Shown piece by piece: positions 11,667 through 23,302 of a DNA stretch of 64,000 bases. The notes beneath the pieces are model-generated. The model was not told where the DNA came from. It worked only from the letters and a program-made list of their open reading frames with translations, and ran no database searches. The position numbers were made by a program, and so were the translations under genes. The stretch comes from Ramazzottius varieornatus (taxonomy: Eukaryota > Tardigrada > Eutardigrada > Parachela > Ramazzottiidae), in NCBI GenBank assembly GCA_001949185.1, contig BDGG01000017.1, positions 248,001-312,000 of the forward strand, in the 5' to 3' direction. Positions within the stretch are counted from its first letter, which is position 1. Each line of letters starts with the position of its first letter.

Positions 11667-11962
11667 GTTTGCATCTTTCCATGATTCCACCGGCACGGTA
11701 TTTTTTTATCAACTGTTTCCGGTGTTTTTCGTTCAATCATTCGCTCTGTTTATAGTACCGTCCTGATGTGTTCTGTTTTGGCAGCTCGATCCCTAGTGTT
11801 CCTTTCCACCTTTGCTGCGTCTTGTGTTTTGACTCGTGGTCTCGTGTTATCCATCCGGTAGTTTGCATGCACAGCGAAAGCTGTTAAATTATTGAAATGT
11901 AAAACTAAACTGAACGGTTCAGTAAAATGCTTCGGTACGGTTACTCTTCCCTTCCCAGTTCT

Positions 11963-12284
11963 AACGCTTGGCAGGGTTGTCCCTTGCGCCTTGTCCACCG
12001 TAGCCGCAAGTGCGAGTGAACGGGGAATTCGATTCCGTGATAGTGGCTTTCGCGAAGGGCTGAACCATGTCCTTTTGAATGGATCGATAGGAACGATCCT
12101 AGGAACGATGGGACTGAACAAAGGTCCCGTATAATCATCGAACTGAACAACTACGCAGTGGCAGCGATGGTGGTCTGGCGTTTTCTGGGCAGACTATGCC
12201 AACGACTGACCCCAGAGACACATTCACAAGACCACGCTCAGTCCACAAGTTTACATTTAACATCACTCGGCATCCCGTAGCTAA
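11963..12284 (-). pseudogene. PIF1-like helicase C-terminal relic, frameshifted
   Basis: The minus strand reads LATGCRVMLNVNLWTERGLV (from 12284), then after a frame change near 12140 reads FDDYTGPLFSP and ALAATVDKAQGTTLP. These correspond to the conserved C-terminal blocks of PIF1-type helicases (GARVML, FDGYTGPPFS, and motif VI TIHKSQGLTL). At least one frameshift and degraded motif residues (TVDKAQG) show it is dead. PIF1-like helicases of this kind are typical of Helitron transposons and expanded animal PIF1 families; no Rep domain is seen here. Confidence 0.75.
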
Positions 12285-12713
12285 GTAAATGACGGAATCC
12301 AAGCCTCCAGCTGCGCCCCCTGAACCCCTGCCGGCTCGCCCTCCGGCGCTTCGCGCCTCCGTTGCTCGTTCTTCCGCCATGTTCCGAGTTCTTTCGGGTT
12401 GGTTGTTGCAGTATCCACAGTGTCCTCCATCAAAACGGATACGGGATTAGGGTTGCTGCTGGCGTGGTAACAGTGCGTTTTCGGCGCGAAAATGGGTGCA
12501 GCACATCTACCCCGGATAATTGTTGGCCGGTTCCCAATGGTTGGTCACCCGCTTATGAAGCCGTCTAGAAAGCCGACTGTTTTGCCTTCGTCTGCTGGAC
12601 CTTTCCTGTTCATAAGCTATGTGGATGATCTTCAGTCGATTCAATCGAGTCACTCACTGATCGCCGAAATAAACAGTACGGTTCCCCAGTAAAATTTTTA
12701 ATCGCCCCGATCA

Positions 12714-12848
12714 AGTGGCGTGTCTTTTTTCAGTACTGTGTTTGCGACATCTGAAAGCTCGAAGAATCTGATCGTCAATTGAAATCTCGACAGACTTAAA
12801 AGGGCCTCGCTTCCGCTCGGCCTGATGAGAACGTGCGTCACTTGAATG
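12714..12848. repeat. Diverged family-1 palindrome interrupted by a hAT-like element
   Basis: CAAGTGGCGTGTC at 12714 and GTGCGTCACTTGAATG ending 12848 are the arms. The interior is about 130 bp, longer than the usual 49, so this may be two eroded units. The hAT-like element begins at the next base. Confidence 0.6.
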
Positions 12849-13435
12849 TAAGGTTGTAAATTCCTAATTCCATTCCTTTCCAAATTCCGTTCCATTCCTC
12901 GAATTCCGTTCCGTTCCAAAGGGTAGCCGTTTGGAACGGAGGAATTCCTATTTGGAAAACTAGCAAAAATTGGAGAAAATCTAGGAATTCCACGAGGTGA
13001 ACAGTCGAAGATCTAGCAGATGTTGTCGGAAAACTGAACCGGATGCTGGCTCACACATGCGTACCACTAAGGTTAATTGGTCGTTCGGTTGAACGACCAA
13101 TAGCACTTTCGATCCGTCGCACTAAAGTATGCGGTGCATTCAGCTGTGCGTAAGTCCTTGATTTTCCCTTGGACTTTCAGGTCCGACAAGACCGAAAGTT
13201 CGGATCGGCCAATCTCCAGCTGGCTTTCAGTCTCAAAACCAAATTTGCTGATGACTTCAGATCATGTTTACTGTTTTAGATGGGTATTTAGAAAGAACTA
13301 AACTGGCAAATGGGACTTTGGAATTCCAGATTTTTGCGAGAACCTTCTGGAAAAGGAAATAGGAATATAAGAATATCAGGAATTTCTTTCCTATTTTCCA
13401 TTCCAAGGGTACTCGGCCTGGAATTTACAACCTTA
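12849..13435. mobile_element. Non-autonomous hAT-like element with 8-bp target duplication
   Basis: The 16-bp terminal inverted repeats TAAGGTTGTAAATTCC are exact at both ends. They are flanked by a perfect 8-bp duplication CTTGAATG (12841-12848 and 13436-13443). An 8-bp duplication is the hAT hallmark. The 587-bp body is rich in GGAATTCC-type internal inverted repeats and has no transposase ORF. It inserted at the edge of a family-1 palindrome. Confidence 0.85.
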
Positions 13436-13613
13436 CTTGAATGTCCGTTTCTTACAGCAATATGCCAAGCAATCAAGCAGTCAAACGGATCGACTTTACA
13501 CACAGGTTATAAGCTGTGAAAAACCGAAGGGAAAAAGAAATCCATGAAGCATGGAGGAGGATGTCTTTTGGACTTTAGCCCTCTGGAATCCAATACTCAA
13601 TGTAAAACAAGGT

Positions 13614-13922
13614 TCACACCGTCGAAGGTAAGGTAACGGTCGAGTTGGTAGTAGCGTGGTCATGACTGGGCAAATATTTGTACAGTCCAAACAGGACGAT
13701 AGTCCAGATAACTTTGGTGATAAGAAAGATCTTAATGTACTTCCAGGTGATATACCGCTTCGCCAGCTCTTTTATCCGTGCGGTTCGGCTGTTCCGAATA
13801 CCCTTCGGTCGGTCGGAGCTGAATATCTCTTCCGAATCAGCAATCTTCTTCTCTGTGGAATTTGAGGGAATCAACGGTATGCCATCGGTAGTCTCCGTGT
13901 TCCACTCCGACGTTTCTTCCAT
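13614..13922 (-). CDS. Small single-pass membrane protein ORF, unidentified
   Basis: One uninterrupted 102-codon ORF starts MEETSEWNTETTDGIPLIP, continues through a charged segment and has one hydrophobic helix (YIKIFLITKVIWTIVLFGLY) followed by a short Thr/Ser tail with an NST glycosylation sequon. It lies on the tolloid strand, about 450 bp beyond the tolloid stop. There is no family match and no evidence of splicing. It could be chance, although the start-to-stop layout and single clear helix favour a real gene. Confidence 0.4.
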   Translation of the reverse strand: MEETSEWNTETTDGIPLIPSNSTEKKIADSEEIFSSDRPKGIRNSRTARIKELAKRYITWKYIKIFLITKVIWTIVLFGLYKYLPSHDHATTNSTVTLPSTV

Positions 13923-14374
13923 ATTGGCACTCTCAATTCAAGGAAAATATCCCCAGTGCGATTTCACTAGAATCCTTTCTTGATATGAAACATGCGAACG
14001 GTTATGTTTCGCTGGAAAAAATAACCGAAATATTTCCTTCGTCGTTCGAAATGCTGTCCATTGCGACGATCGCCTTTGCTGCCAATGTTTCGCTTCGGCT
14101 AAAACGCTACGAGTAAAAATAATCACGGATAAAGTAGCTGAGCGTCTCATTGGGTTGTGAAGCTTGAAGAATTTCACTTCAGACAACAAGAGCGTGCAAG
14201 AACCGGTTGGTGACTAACTAAAAAATCTCATAACTTGCCCAACTTGCGCACATTCAATCAACAAAATATACGAGGTGTGGTTTTAGTTTGATCAAATAAA
14301 GAACATTATATAGGAGATGATAATATAATTACAACAAAGAAAAGATGATGCCAATGTGGATGAGCGGACGGGCG
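13923..14374. other. Intergenic, 3' of tolloid
   Basis: AT-rich sequence with no supported gene, repeat or clear minus-strand poly(A) signal. Confidence 0.4.
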
Positions 14375-17300
14375 TTATGTCGGTTCGTAGGGATTGAGCC
14401 GTTCGGGAGACCCGATAGCCAGGTCCTCGTCGAAGACGGTATCGGTGGCGCTGTTGGAGTTCTCCGCGTTACCCTCGGCATCTTCCGTGTCGTATGGCCG
14501 AGTATTGTACGCTACGGAGAAGCCTTTAGAGTTAATGTTGTCGTCAGAGCGGAACCGGAGAAGCAGAGCGCGGCCAGTTGACGTGTAATCTTTGGGCATC
14601 TGCAAAGCACAGATAGTTAAGAATCAAGATACAATGGTCGGGCTTATGCACGGCCTTGACCAGACAGAACAACGGGCGCGCTCCTGAGGGGAACGAATGG
14701 AACTGTGCGGCACGGCCTTGACAGAGCGACCGGAAGTGCTTACCTTGTTGCCACAAAGCGTTCCAAGCTTGTTGGCTGCATCGTCGTATCCATCGTAGAT
14801 TTCCACGTAGTCGTAGGAGCAGTCTTGAGAGTCTTCCAGCTCGAAGGTGAGGAAGCGAAGATGGACGGCCATGGCATCGCTGTTGGAATCGATAATCCAG
14901 TCACAGTCTTCCCGGTTGCCGTAATTGTGGTCACCGTACTTGGCGTGCGAATACAGATGACCCACAACGCCAGTCGCCATCAGCTGCCCCCCACACTCTA
15001 GAACACAAAATAACCGGTCAGGAAACGGCAACCAAAGGAGCAAAAAAAGATCAAGTATTCGAAACACCCGGGAGTACGAAAATGTGGGAGCTGGCAGACG
15101 TCATCGCAGGTGGCGCACATTTACAGTGTTATCGGCTGCGTGTGTGCGCTACTTTAGATGACGATCTGGTACATTTCGGTCAGTTTGATGTGAGGCGACG
15201 TCTTACCTGTGGTGTGTTCAGCTGTGAAACCTTTCCTGTTGACGCTGGCGTCCGACTGGAAAATGATGAACATCTGGTTGGCGCTAGACAGCAGCGGATG
15301 GGGGATCTTGCTTCCGCAGAAGCGTCCTAAGACTGGACTGGCGGACGACTGGCCGTCATACACTTCGATATGATCGTAGGTGCATTCTTGGTGGGGCTCA
15401 ATCTCAAACTCTTGAAAAATCTACAGAAAAACAGGCGATTAGCTTTTGAGAACCAGGCAAGGCAGACCAATTCGACAACAACTGTTATCCCAAGTGGCGC
15501 ACTTCATCAGGGTTCTTGGCCGCAAGTGTGCGCTACTTGGAAAATTCAAGCAAGAGTTTCGCCCCAGGTGGCGCACGTTTTCGGCCTGCGCCAATTGGAA
15601 AAGCCATCTTGTCGAGTTTGCCGAGATCTCCTTTGACTGATTTGGTGCAAATACGAGATGGTGGGCCGAAATACTGATGACATACTAGTTTGATGCGATG
15701 ACCAGGGGTGGCCGTCAGGTGCCAGATGCAGTCCTTGCGGGGTGGGTAAGTTTCGGGCCAGTTGGGACTGCTGACGATGCCCATGGCTTCGTTGATGAGG
15801 AACTTGCAGCCTCCTTCCTTGCAGTCGTGCTTGTTCTCGTGCAGGACGAACCCGTTGTTGCACAAGCATTCGTAGCCGCCCATGGTGTTGCGACAGATTT
15901 GCTGGCAACCTCCGTTGTTCACCACGCATTCGTCCTTGTCTGAGAAATCAAATGGAGAATTTAGGTGTCCGTTCATATTCGCAAAAAGTATGTCATGTAC
16001 CATTTCCCACAATTCATTTTTGCAGACTGGTTTTCAACTAAGAATATCAGAATAATGGTATGGTCAACACGGGGCGGTATCGGTATTTCTCTACGATTTA
16101 TTCTGTTTATATTCCCATGACGGAGTGGGGAACTGTTAATTTGATGTCTGGCGGTATTTTCACAACATCAAGGCAATCAGATACCTGTGAAGAAAGAGGC
16201 GGCAAAACCGCTCTTCTGGACAGAGTTATCCGACTGGAAGACCACACGGACGATATTGTTGTCCGCCGTGATAGGAGTCGGGATACTCTGGCCGCAGAAG
16301 ACTCCCAGGCGCCGCCAGTCGCTGGAGGTGTTGTCCGAGGAGGAACTCACTGTGATGGAGTCATACTCGCAGTCTTGCTGAATAGAAAAACACCCACTGA
16401 GGACTACCGAAGAAGGTAAATAGTCCTGGTCGAATTTGTTCGCCGGACCCTCTCTCACTTACGTTGTTGCCTTCAAGGTCGAAGTGAGTGAAATTAATGG
16501 TAATTTGATACTGTGGTGGGGAAGATATCTGCCAGATGCACATTTTGTTGGGAGGGTACAGCTCGGGGAAGGACGGACTGGTGATGGAGCCGTTGAGAGC
16601 CTCGATGAAGCCGCCACAAGCCTTCTCACAGTGCTTGCCGTCCGAGTGCAGCTCGAAGCCGATTCGGCATTCACAGCGGTATCCGCCCAAAGTGTTGATA
16701 CACGTCTGCTGGCAACCGTGATCCGTTAGAGCGCATTCATCATACTCTGCATGGTACAAAGCGTCACATTTCCGATATTCGATGTGTAAGATGGAAGCGA
16801 CTCCATCGACATTTACCCGTAACGTATTCGAGGGAGAAGCCGGCTTTCTGTACAGAGGCGTCCGACACGAACTTTAACCACATGGAGCTTCCGGTTGACT
16901 TGATGGAAGTGGGAATATGGTAGCCACAGTAGCGACCAATCAGCGGCGAAGCTGCTTCGGCACCATCTCGAAGCTCCAAGTAGTCGTACAGACACTCGTC
17001 ATGGTTCTCGATCTCGAAACTGTGAAACTGAATGGCCACCTACAAAACAGCAAGACAATGCCCGCATTGATCAAAATTGACACGGAAGGCCGGTATAAAC
17101 CGAAACGTACAAGATGGTAACAGCAAGGGACGCACACTTACGATTAACAACCATGGCAATGTGCGTCGCTTGGGACAACAACATCTTGCTCGAGTATTCC
17201 AAGTGGCGCACGTTTTCGGCCAGCAGCACTGCAACCGTGCGTCACTTGGGAAGAAGGACCCTCAATATTTCGTGTGCCAGCCTCTCAACATTTTGGAAAG

Positions 17301-20250
17301 GAACGTACCTGGTAGTTGGCTTCCAGACGGATGACCCAGACACATTCCTTGTCGGGTCGGTAGTCTTCGGGGTAGTTGGGACTTTGTAGCTGGCCCTTGG
17401 GTGCTGTGATGTTGCCGCCGCAAATAACGTCGTAGCGAGCCCGGAAACCCGCTTCGGCTTTGGTGGGGTACTGCAGGAAAGAGTTGGTGATCCGCTTGTT
17501 GGCTTTGTATTCTAACCACAGACGTGAGCCCGTCGAAAGGATCGTGGTCGCCATCCGGTTGGCCCCACATAGTCTCGCTGTAACAGAATCGCAAAAGTGT
17601 TCAATAAGATGGACTGACGGATTTTTCGGGAATCAAAATTTGCGGGAGAAGTTTTGGTGAGATTTCGTACCAAGAAGCGGAGATTTATGCCAGTGTCCGT
17701 CACGAATTTCTAGGTAGTCGTTGAAGCAGTCTTTAGTGTGACCAATGTCCATTTGGGTGATGTTCAGTGCGATGAATTCCCCGTGAGTGGCTTCGATGCG
17801 CCACACACAGCGATACGGCGTAACTTTTAGCTCGTTGTTGACAGCTGTGTACTTCTCTTCGTCATACTCCGGAGAATGAAAGGAGCCAATGGGTGTCAGG
17901 AAAGTCCTTCCGCATGCTGCAAACAACCCATGGCTAAAGACTAACCGAAACATACGGTGGCTCATCGTACACCTGCATACGTTAGCACCGTAGCAAAACT
18001 GAACTTGGTGTATGCAGAAGGCTGACCTGCCCGTACCTGCGTGATTCCACCTCGTTACAGGTACAGAGCATGATTCACGCAGGTCCATGTCTCACTTACA
18101 ATCAAGCGGGAAAAGTCTACGTACTTGGACATTTGTACAAGAGGTTAGTCTGAGCAATGTCGCCTTCGGACAAGCGAATTCTCTGGCCAATCTCCGGTCG
18201 CTCCAGCATCTCCGGCGTCTTTCTGGGCAGGATCGTGTCCAAATAGGTTCCTCGAGCGAACGTGTTGCGAGCGTAGTGCATGATGCTGGCAAAATCGTAG
18301 GGCTGTCCCAACGAGTTAACTTCTTCCGATGTCAGCTTGTTGAAATTGTACTCCTGACCTGCAAATTCGTGAAATTACTCCTCCGTCCCTTAGCGAAATA
18401 GTTGGAGGAAAATGAGAATACGACCTCGGCAAGTAAACTGAATACTATTGCTATCTCAAGTGGCGTACTTGTGCGTTGTTATTGGCTGAAACGGTGTGCC
18501 ACTCGTCGAGTTTTGCCGACTTTTCCAAGTGGCGCACACTTTCGAGTAATAACAATGGAAACGTGCGCAACTTGGGAAAACTCGACAAGGGTATGCTCCC
18601 AAGTAAAGCAGCCGGACGCACATTTTGATTGTTTTTTCCTATTGCGGGAAGAGGGCGCCACTTGAGAAAACGATCATGCTCGACCCATTCACCGACGTTC
18701 GAAACAGGGGCCTTTACCTGGCATAATGTGGGAGGTTATTATCTCGACGTTGCTGTCCCGATCAGGGCGGGTGTGTTCGTGCCAAAAGCCCACGACATGT
18801 CCCAGCTCGTGGACAACGATACCGAACTTGTCGCAGTTCTTACCGATACTGATGGCTTGTGCGCCACTTCCTCGTTTGCCCACAAACGAGCAACACCTGC
18901 AATAAGCAACCCTTCGAGTCAAACGGGTCAAACGAGTCAACCATTTGATAGGTCGAAAGCGAGACTTGCCCACATGGTCGTTCGGTGAAGACAATGTAAT
19001 TTTCATGCTCGGGTTTGCGCTCGATGAAATGGACACAAGTGTAGTTCTCCCAGTGACGCATGGCTTGACGGAAGAGAGCCTTATGTTCACCGCTGAAGTT
19101 GCGATCAATCTCGTACGGGATAATACCGTCCTCCCAGATGCGTTCAGTCCGAGCTGTAGCGGCTCTCGGTGAACGACTCTTCACTTTACTTCGATCGACG
19201 CTGTCAAAATAACCGAGATTGCAACCATGCGGCACTTGGAAGCTCGGCAGACAGACTGGACCAGACTGTCTTCCTACGTGGCGCACCTTATCGGTGTTAT
19301 CAAGTGGGAGCGTGCGCCACCTGGCAGAACGGTCTGGCCGAGTTTTTTCACCGATCTCTCAGTTTTATTGCAAAGTGTTTTGGTACTGTCCAACTGTCCT
19401 TGTGTTTTAATGAACTTGAAAAATTCTACTTTTTGACGGAAGATGGACGATTTCCGGTCCGGGAAGGACGACCACTTCTTGTTCGATTTCTGGTTTCCAG
19501 CCAGGCTTTGAGCTTGGTGCCCTTTTCCGACGCAGACTGTGGTTTCATGGGTAGGAGATCCTGAAGAAAGGTTGAGTTGCCGCTTGGCACCGCAAGGATC
19601 GGTGCGCTTCTGGTATATCGGACCAACTCGTCCTTGGTCAGCGCCATATCGCTCAGGAACCCGTCTGCAAATGCAAAAGAGTTGTGAGAAACTGTCCAGA
19701 AACCGTGCAAGATGCAACCATCACCATCGCGACCCTGGGCATATTCCCAGAGGTTCAACCATCACAGGCCTGGTCGAGAAACTCGCAGTATCGTATCACA
19801 TAGGCCAAAAATCCCTTCCGATATTTGGGGGATATTTTTGTTTCGTGTGGCGCACGTTCTCGTCGTTTTCAATTATGCACATGCGCCAGTTTGTAAAGTT
19901 GGTGGTCAAGTGGCGCACGTCTTCATTGGTACTGGCTGGGCACCTGCGCCACTTTCGGTTACCGGTTCCCCAATTTTGCACCAACAGTTTTAAGCGGTGG
20001 GAAATCAGAGCAAAATAAATTTATCCAGCAATGTTGGGTAGGCATTGTGATGTTTGTTCATGATCAGTTAGTGTTTACCGGCTTTGCAAGGGTCCATGAA
20101 GAGATCGTTGGATGTTTTGTAGGGGAAAGTCTGACTGACCAGCCAATCCTCACTATATTTCCCGGCATTATGGATCCGGGTCCCCGCACTTGGCTGCGTA
20201 CTCCACAGAAACACAACCCAGCTTAACAAGAACGATAAACTACCCTGCAT
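14375..20250 (-). CDS. tld: Tolloid/BMP1-type astacin metalloprotease
   Basis: Fourteen exons (from 5': 20250-20079, 19664-19430, 19200-18970, 18896-18718, 18358-18125, 17916-17671, 17577-17309, 17039-16817, 16746-16463, 16377-16185, 15939-15686, 15420-15207, 14997-14744, 14599-14375) encode 1070 residues, the usual tolloid length. Order: signal peptide (1-24), prodomain ending RSPR/AATA near 150, astacin domain 150-350 with zinc motif [13 protein letters not shown] (about 242-254) and Met-turn [10 protein letters not shown], then CUB1, CUB2, EGF1, CUB3, EGF2, CUB4, CUB5 and a short acidic tail. Both EGF domains have the DEC start of calcium-binding types. In animals tolloids cleave Chordin/Sog to free BMPs and process collagens. 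Intron 18897-18969 has a GC donor. Introns hold 11 family-1 palindromes. Confidence 0.95.
15107..15155. repeat. Family-1 palindrome, single unit
   Basis: Arms CAGGTGGCGCAC and GTGCGCTACTTTAG enclose the reverse loop form CAGTGTTATCGGCTG. It sits in tolloid intron 14998-15206. Confidence 0.85.
15491..15598. repeat. Family-1 palindrome array, two units
   Basis: A full unit at 15491 is followed 73 bp later by a shortened one (15564-15598) whose loop is deleted. Tolloid intron 15421-15685. Confidence 0.8.
17124..17248. repeat. Family-1 palindrome array, two units
   Basis: Units start at 17124 and 17200 (76 bp apart) and fill half of tolloid intron 17040-17308. Confidence 0.85.
17970..18084. repeat. 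Family-2 palindromes, two nested pairs
   Basis: CACCTGCATAC/GTGTATGCAG (17970-18017) and ACCTGCGTGAT/TGATTCACGCAGGT (18035-18084) lie side by side in tolloid intron 17917-18124. Confidence 0.6.
18457..18663. repeat. Family-1 palindrome array, three units
   Basis: Units start at 18457, 18526 and 18599 (69 and 73 bp apart). The third is strongly diverged. Tolloid intron 18359-18717. Confidence 0.8.
18897..18969 (-). other. GC-AG intron in tolloid astacin domain
   Basis: The donor reads GG/GCAAGT and the acceptor TTGCAG/GTG. Joining restores the conserved CG-CCS segment between RPCG and FVGKRG, so the GC donor is required by the protein. Confidence 0.8.
19274..19322. repeat. Family-1 palindrome, single unit
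   Basis: Arms ACGTGGCGCACC and GTGCGCCACCTGG with a TCGGTGTTATCAAG loop, in tolloid intron 19201-19429. Confidence 0.8.
19844..19956. repeat. Family-1 palindrome array, two units
   Basis: Units start at 19844 and 19907; the 63-bp spacing is shorter than usual. They lie in tolloid intron 19665-20078. Confidence 0.8.
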
Positions 20251-21187
20251 TCTCCAAGCTTGACGCTTGCTCTAACACTCAGTACGATCGCAAATGGAAA
20301 GGACCTTGTCCTCATTATTCCATGGACAAGAGTGAAGAAGGTTCGCCGTTTCAACACAAGTGCAGCATGTCAGAAATCCGCAATATTCATCCTTAAGAAG
20401 TATCACAGACATAGTCTTCAAGAAGAAATATTCCAAATGTTAAATCAACATGGGATATCCGGGGAGGGAATTTCTCAACAGTTAACCATATCACAGATGC
20501 AATCACTTTGGTGCAGCGCAGAAAGTACTTGTTCGTAGTCAGTAGCACATGTTTGGGGTAAAAACGAGGCTTGACATAATTCCAACAGTCAGATTAGATG
20601 GCGTCCTGATAAATCACGTTTCTTCCAACTAAACTAAACAGCACTTTAATTGCCTTTGGTGTGAAGAACGGCCAGGCTAGACTTGGACGGCTAAGTGTGA
20701 AAACATCATCATCATCGAATTTCTCTGCTCATAGAGCACATTCTTCACAGCCGAATCTCCTTCCTTCTGCCTCGGAAAGTGAGAGGAGTAGGGAAGAAGA
20801 CCAGACAGATCGATCAGCTGTTACTAATTCCTCTCTGATTATTTACTCAAGGCACATGTCCACTTCGTGCTGCTGCCGAAGCTGACCAAGGTCCAAAGTT
20901 GACAGGCGTCGCTCACAGCCTAACCACACCTACATCAGTCAAATACACCAAAATTCATATTTCAATTGTACAGACGCCATGTACAGTTAAGTGAGCATAG
21001 CCATCAGAACGAAGAAAATAACACAAACTACCACAACCACACCTCACAATAACACAAAACAAAGGGCACCAAACTCGATCACCACAGCCAGTGCTTCGAC
21101 TTGGTCACCGGCGACGGCCCAACCTCCTCAACGTCCATCTCGAAAGCTTCAGCTCCGTTTTTGAAACCTTTAGCATCATCTTTCTCA
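20251..21187. other. Intergenic, tolloid upstream region
   Basis: No coding exon or repeat copy is recognisable. The sequence is A-rich from 20900 to 21070. It separates tolloid (5' end) from the zinc-finger gene (3' end), both on the minus strand, and should contain the tolloid promoter. Confidence 0.5.
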
Positions 21188-22601
21188 CTACTTACTGAAG
21201 CCTTCCGAACTCAGCCACCTTAAGTAATGTCGGCGTGCTACATGTGCCTGCATCACTTCCTCCTCACACGACTTGTGCGCACAGAAGCTACACAAGAAGG
21301 CTCTAGTATCAGATGTCAACGTCGGGCTGCTGTAACCATTGCTGAGTTGGCTCATCGGGATGCGAACGGTTCGAGGCAGAGTTGCATGCCTAATTTCAGC
21401 CACATCACCGTCATCATCACACTCAAAACTGAAACGCTTATTGTGACGATCGTGGATAACTCTGAAGGCCTCATGAAGGCTCACTATCTCGTCCACTTCC
21501 GCCTTGAACATCTCGTCCGTCAGCATTTTCCTCACGTCACCTTCCGAAACTGCAAAGACCGCAGAAAGAAAACTTAAACAAAACTCTACAAGATAGATTT
21601 CTAGAGTGGCGCACTTTTCCAGCCAACGACACCAGTAGAGTGCGCCACTTGGGATAACAGTCTTGTCCACTTGTCCAAGTGGCGCAGGCTTCCAGCCAAT
21701 AACACTGAAAACATGCGCCACTTGGCAATAGTACACAGGCTGGCGATGGTATGTTACCCACAGAGTTTCTTCGTGTGACGGCATCAAGATACGAAGTACT
21801 GTCCTCATCCAATCCCTTCCAAGCAGTTTCCTTTCTTTTTGACGAGCCTGGCGTGACAGGCGATGGAGCAACTTCGGGGCGCGCTCTCAGAATGGACGTC
21901 CACGATTTTTGCAACGTGCAGCTCTCGGCTGGCAGGCAGAGAGGAGGTGGAATACCAAAGTCGTCGTTCTTCTGCCTCGCCAAACTTGTCGGTGCCGTCC
22001 GGTCGTTCTGCCGCCGCAGCATCTTGATGCGATTTTGGCAAAAACATAGAAAAGCCTCACGTTCGGCTGTTCCGCAAGACCCGTACCTCTGATCGCTAAT
22101 CGGCCCTCCAAAAACTTGCCGCGCGTGCTCTGCAAAAAGCGTGAGAAATGTGTGGAAACGATATCTGTGAGGCTTGCAAGCGAAACAGCATCTGAAGCGG
22201 CGCACACGTCCGGCCAATAACGAGGGATACGTGCGCCACTGGAGGAGACAATCTTGTCGAGGTAATCAAGTGGGGGTGCAGCGTTATAGCAGCAACACTT
22301 ATGGAGGACTATCATGAAAAGGTCCATGTCAACGGGGACAAGGCTGTTCAACAGACCAATCACCCCCCGTCTCGAGCGCTTGCCTTTTTCTCTGGTGGCT
22401 TCGGGAACCACATCCGGTCCTAGTAGCGTTCGAATCAGTTCCCAACCGTAACGACTTGCAGTGTTCCGCCTGGTCCGAATCTTCCCGCAACCTTTGAAGA
22501 ACCTCGCTGGATACGAAAAAAGTAACGCCTGCAAGTATCCGCGTCTTGTCGCTCGACGACCGGAACGACCAACATTCCTTGTCATCCTCTTCGCCGTTCA
22601 T
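21188..22601 (-). CDS. Uncharacterised protein with C-terminal C2H2 zinc finger
   Basis: Exons 22601-22364, 22129-21758 and 21549-21188 join in phase to 323 residues. The ATG directly follows an acceptor-like CAG, so a 5' non-coding or short coding exon is possible. The N-terminal part (MNGEEDDKECWSFRSSS, VTFFVSSEVLQRLRED) and the middle (Ser/Pro-rich, SPVTPGSSKRKE) match no family I know. The C-terminus CSFC-x12-H-x4-H fits a C2H2 finger, followed by a short Tyr/Leu/Trp tail. The first intron carries one family-1 palindrome and the second carries two. It is divergently arranged with FDXR. Confidence 0.65.
21601..21724. repeat. Family-1 palindrome array, two units
   Basis: Units start at 21601 and 21676. 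The second is close to consensus, with loop TTCCAGCCAATAACACTGAA. Together they make up 60 percent of intron 21550-21757. Confidence 0.85.
22193..22241. repeat. Family-1 palindrome, single unit
   Basis: Arms TGAAGCGGCGCAC and GTGCGCCACTGGA with a GGCCAATAAC loop, in intron 22130-22363 of the zinc-finger gene. Confidence 0.8.
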
Positions 22602-23302
22602 CTGCAATAACACCAGCAACAGTAGAAAATCGAATCTTATTCTGCTCGGAGGATGGAAAGTAAATGCTTACCCTGCTATGTTCCGCGCTTTGTGCAGACA
22701 TAACTCATCACATCTTGCAGCTCAGGAGTATGGATGGAATTCTCGAAAAAGCGTCCAAAGCACTGATGTGCTGCTGAAGCGCGCGTCTGTCGGAGCATGG
22801 CAAGCCAAAACGCGCAAAATTAAAATGGTAGGCCATAAATTTACCGGAGCCAGGTCTTGTATATAGGAAACCTTGGCATCGAATCCCGGTAGAAGGGCTT
22901 TTTCAAATATTGAGCTAACAGGTGCAGTCAATCAACCAAATGGTTTTGTTTCTTTCTCATACCCCAGCCGCGGTGGAAGTTGATTGAATGATCTTACTCT
23001 TCGGTCGAATTAACAATCTGGTACGTCACAGAATGGTTACGTCATGACTAAAATCTGCCCCGCATTGTGCTTTGACGTATAACGTCAAGGATACTTTACG
23101 GTGTCCTTTCTTCCAGCAACGCGCGCTGCAGTAGCACATCAGTGGCCGCTGGCCCCCAATTGAGATTTCTCCTGAGATTTTCTTCTCAACTTTCCGCAGC
23201 TCAGCTCCTGCCGGTTTCCCATCCCACTCTTGCGTTCTACCGCGTTCCGGACGTCTGTTTGAAGCATACTGACTATTTCTCATTGAAAGATACTGATTCC
23301 CG
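22602..23302. promoter_or_regulatory. Divergent intergenic region, zinc-finger gene / FDXR
   Basis: About 700 bp separate the two start codons. No TATA box is evident. A short inverted pair CAATCAACC / GTTGATTG lies at 22929-22990. Shared promoter use is an inference from the head-to-head layout. Confidence 0.4.

Larger units (their letters stand above)
11667..13613. other. Intergenic region with transposon relics
   Basis: It holds the 3' flank of the small repeat-protein gene, a frameshifted PIF1-like helicase relic, a diverged palindrome and a hAT-like element, listed separately. A GC-rich tract at 12305-12380 precedes the relic on the minus strand. No intact gene is visible. Confidence 0.6.

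Noticed and set aside
12135-12380. Intact helicase gene
   Set aside because: The reading frame changes within conserved motifs and the upstream half is GC-rich low complexity, so only a relic is supported.
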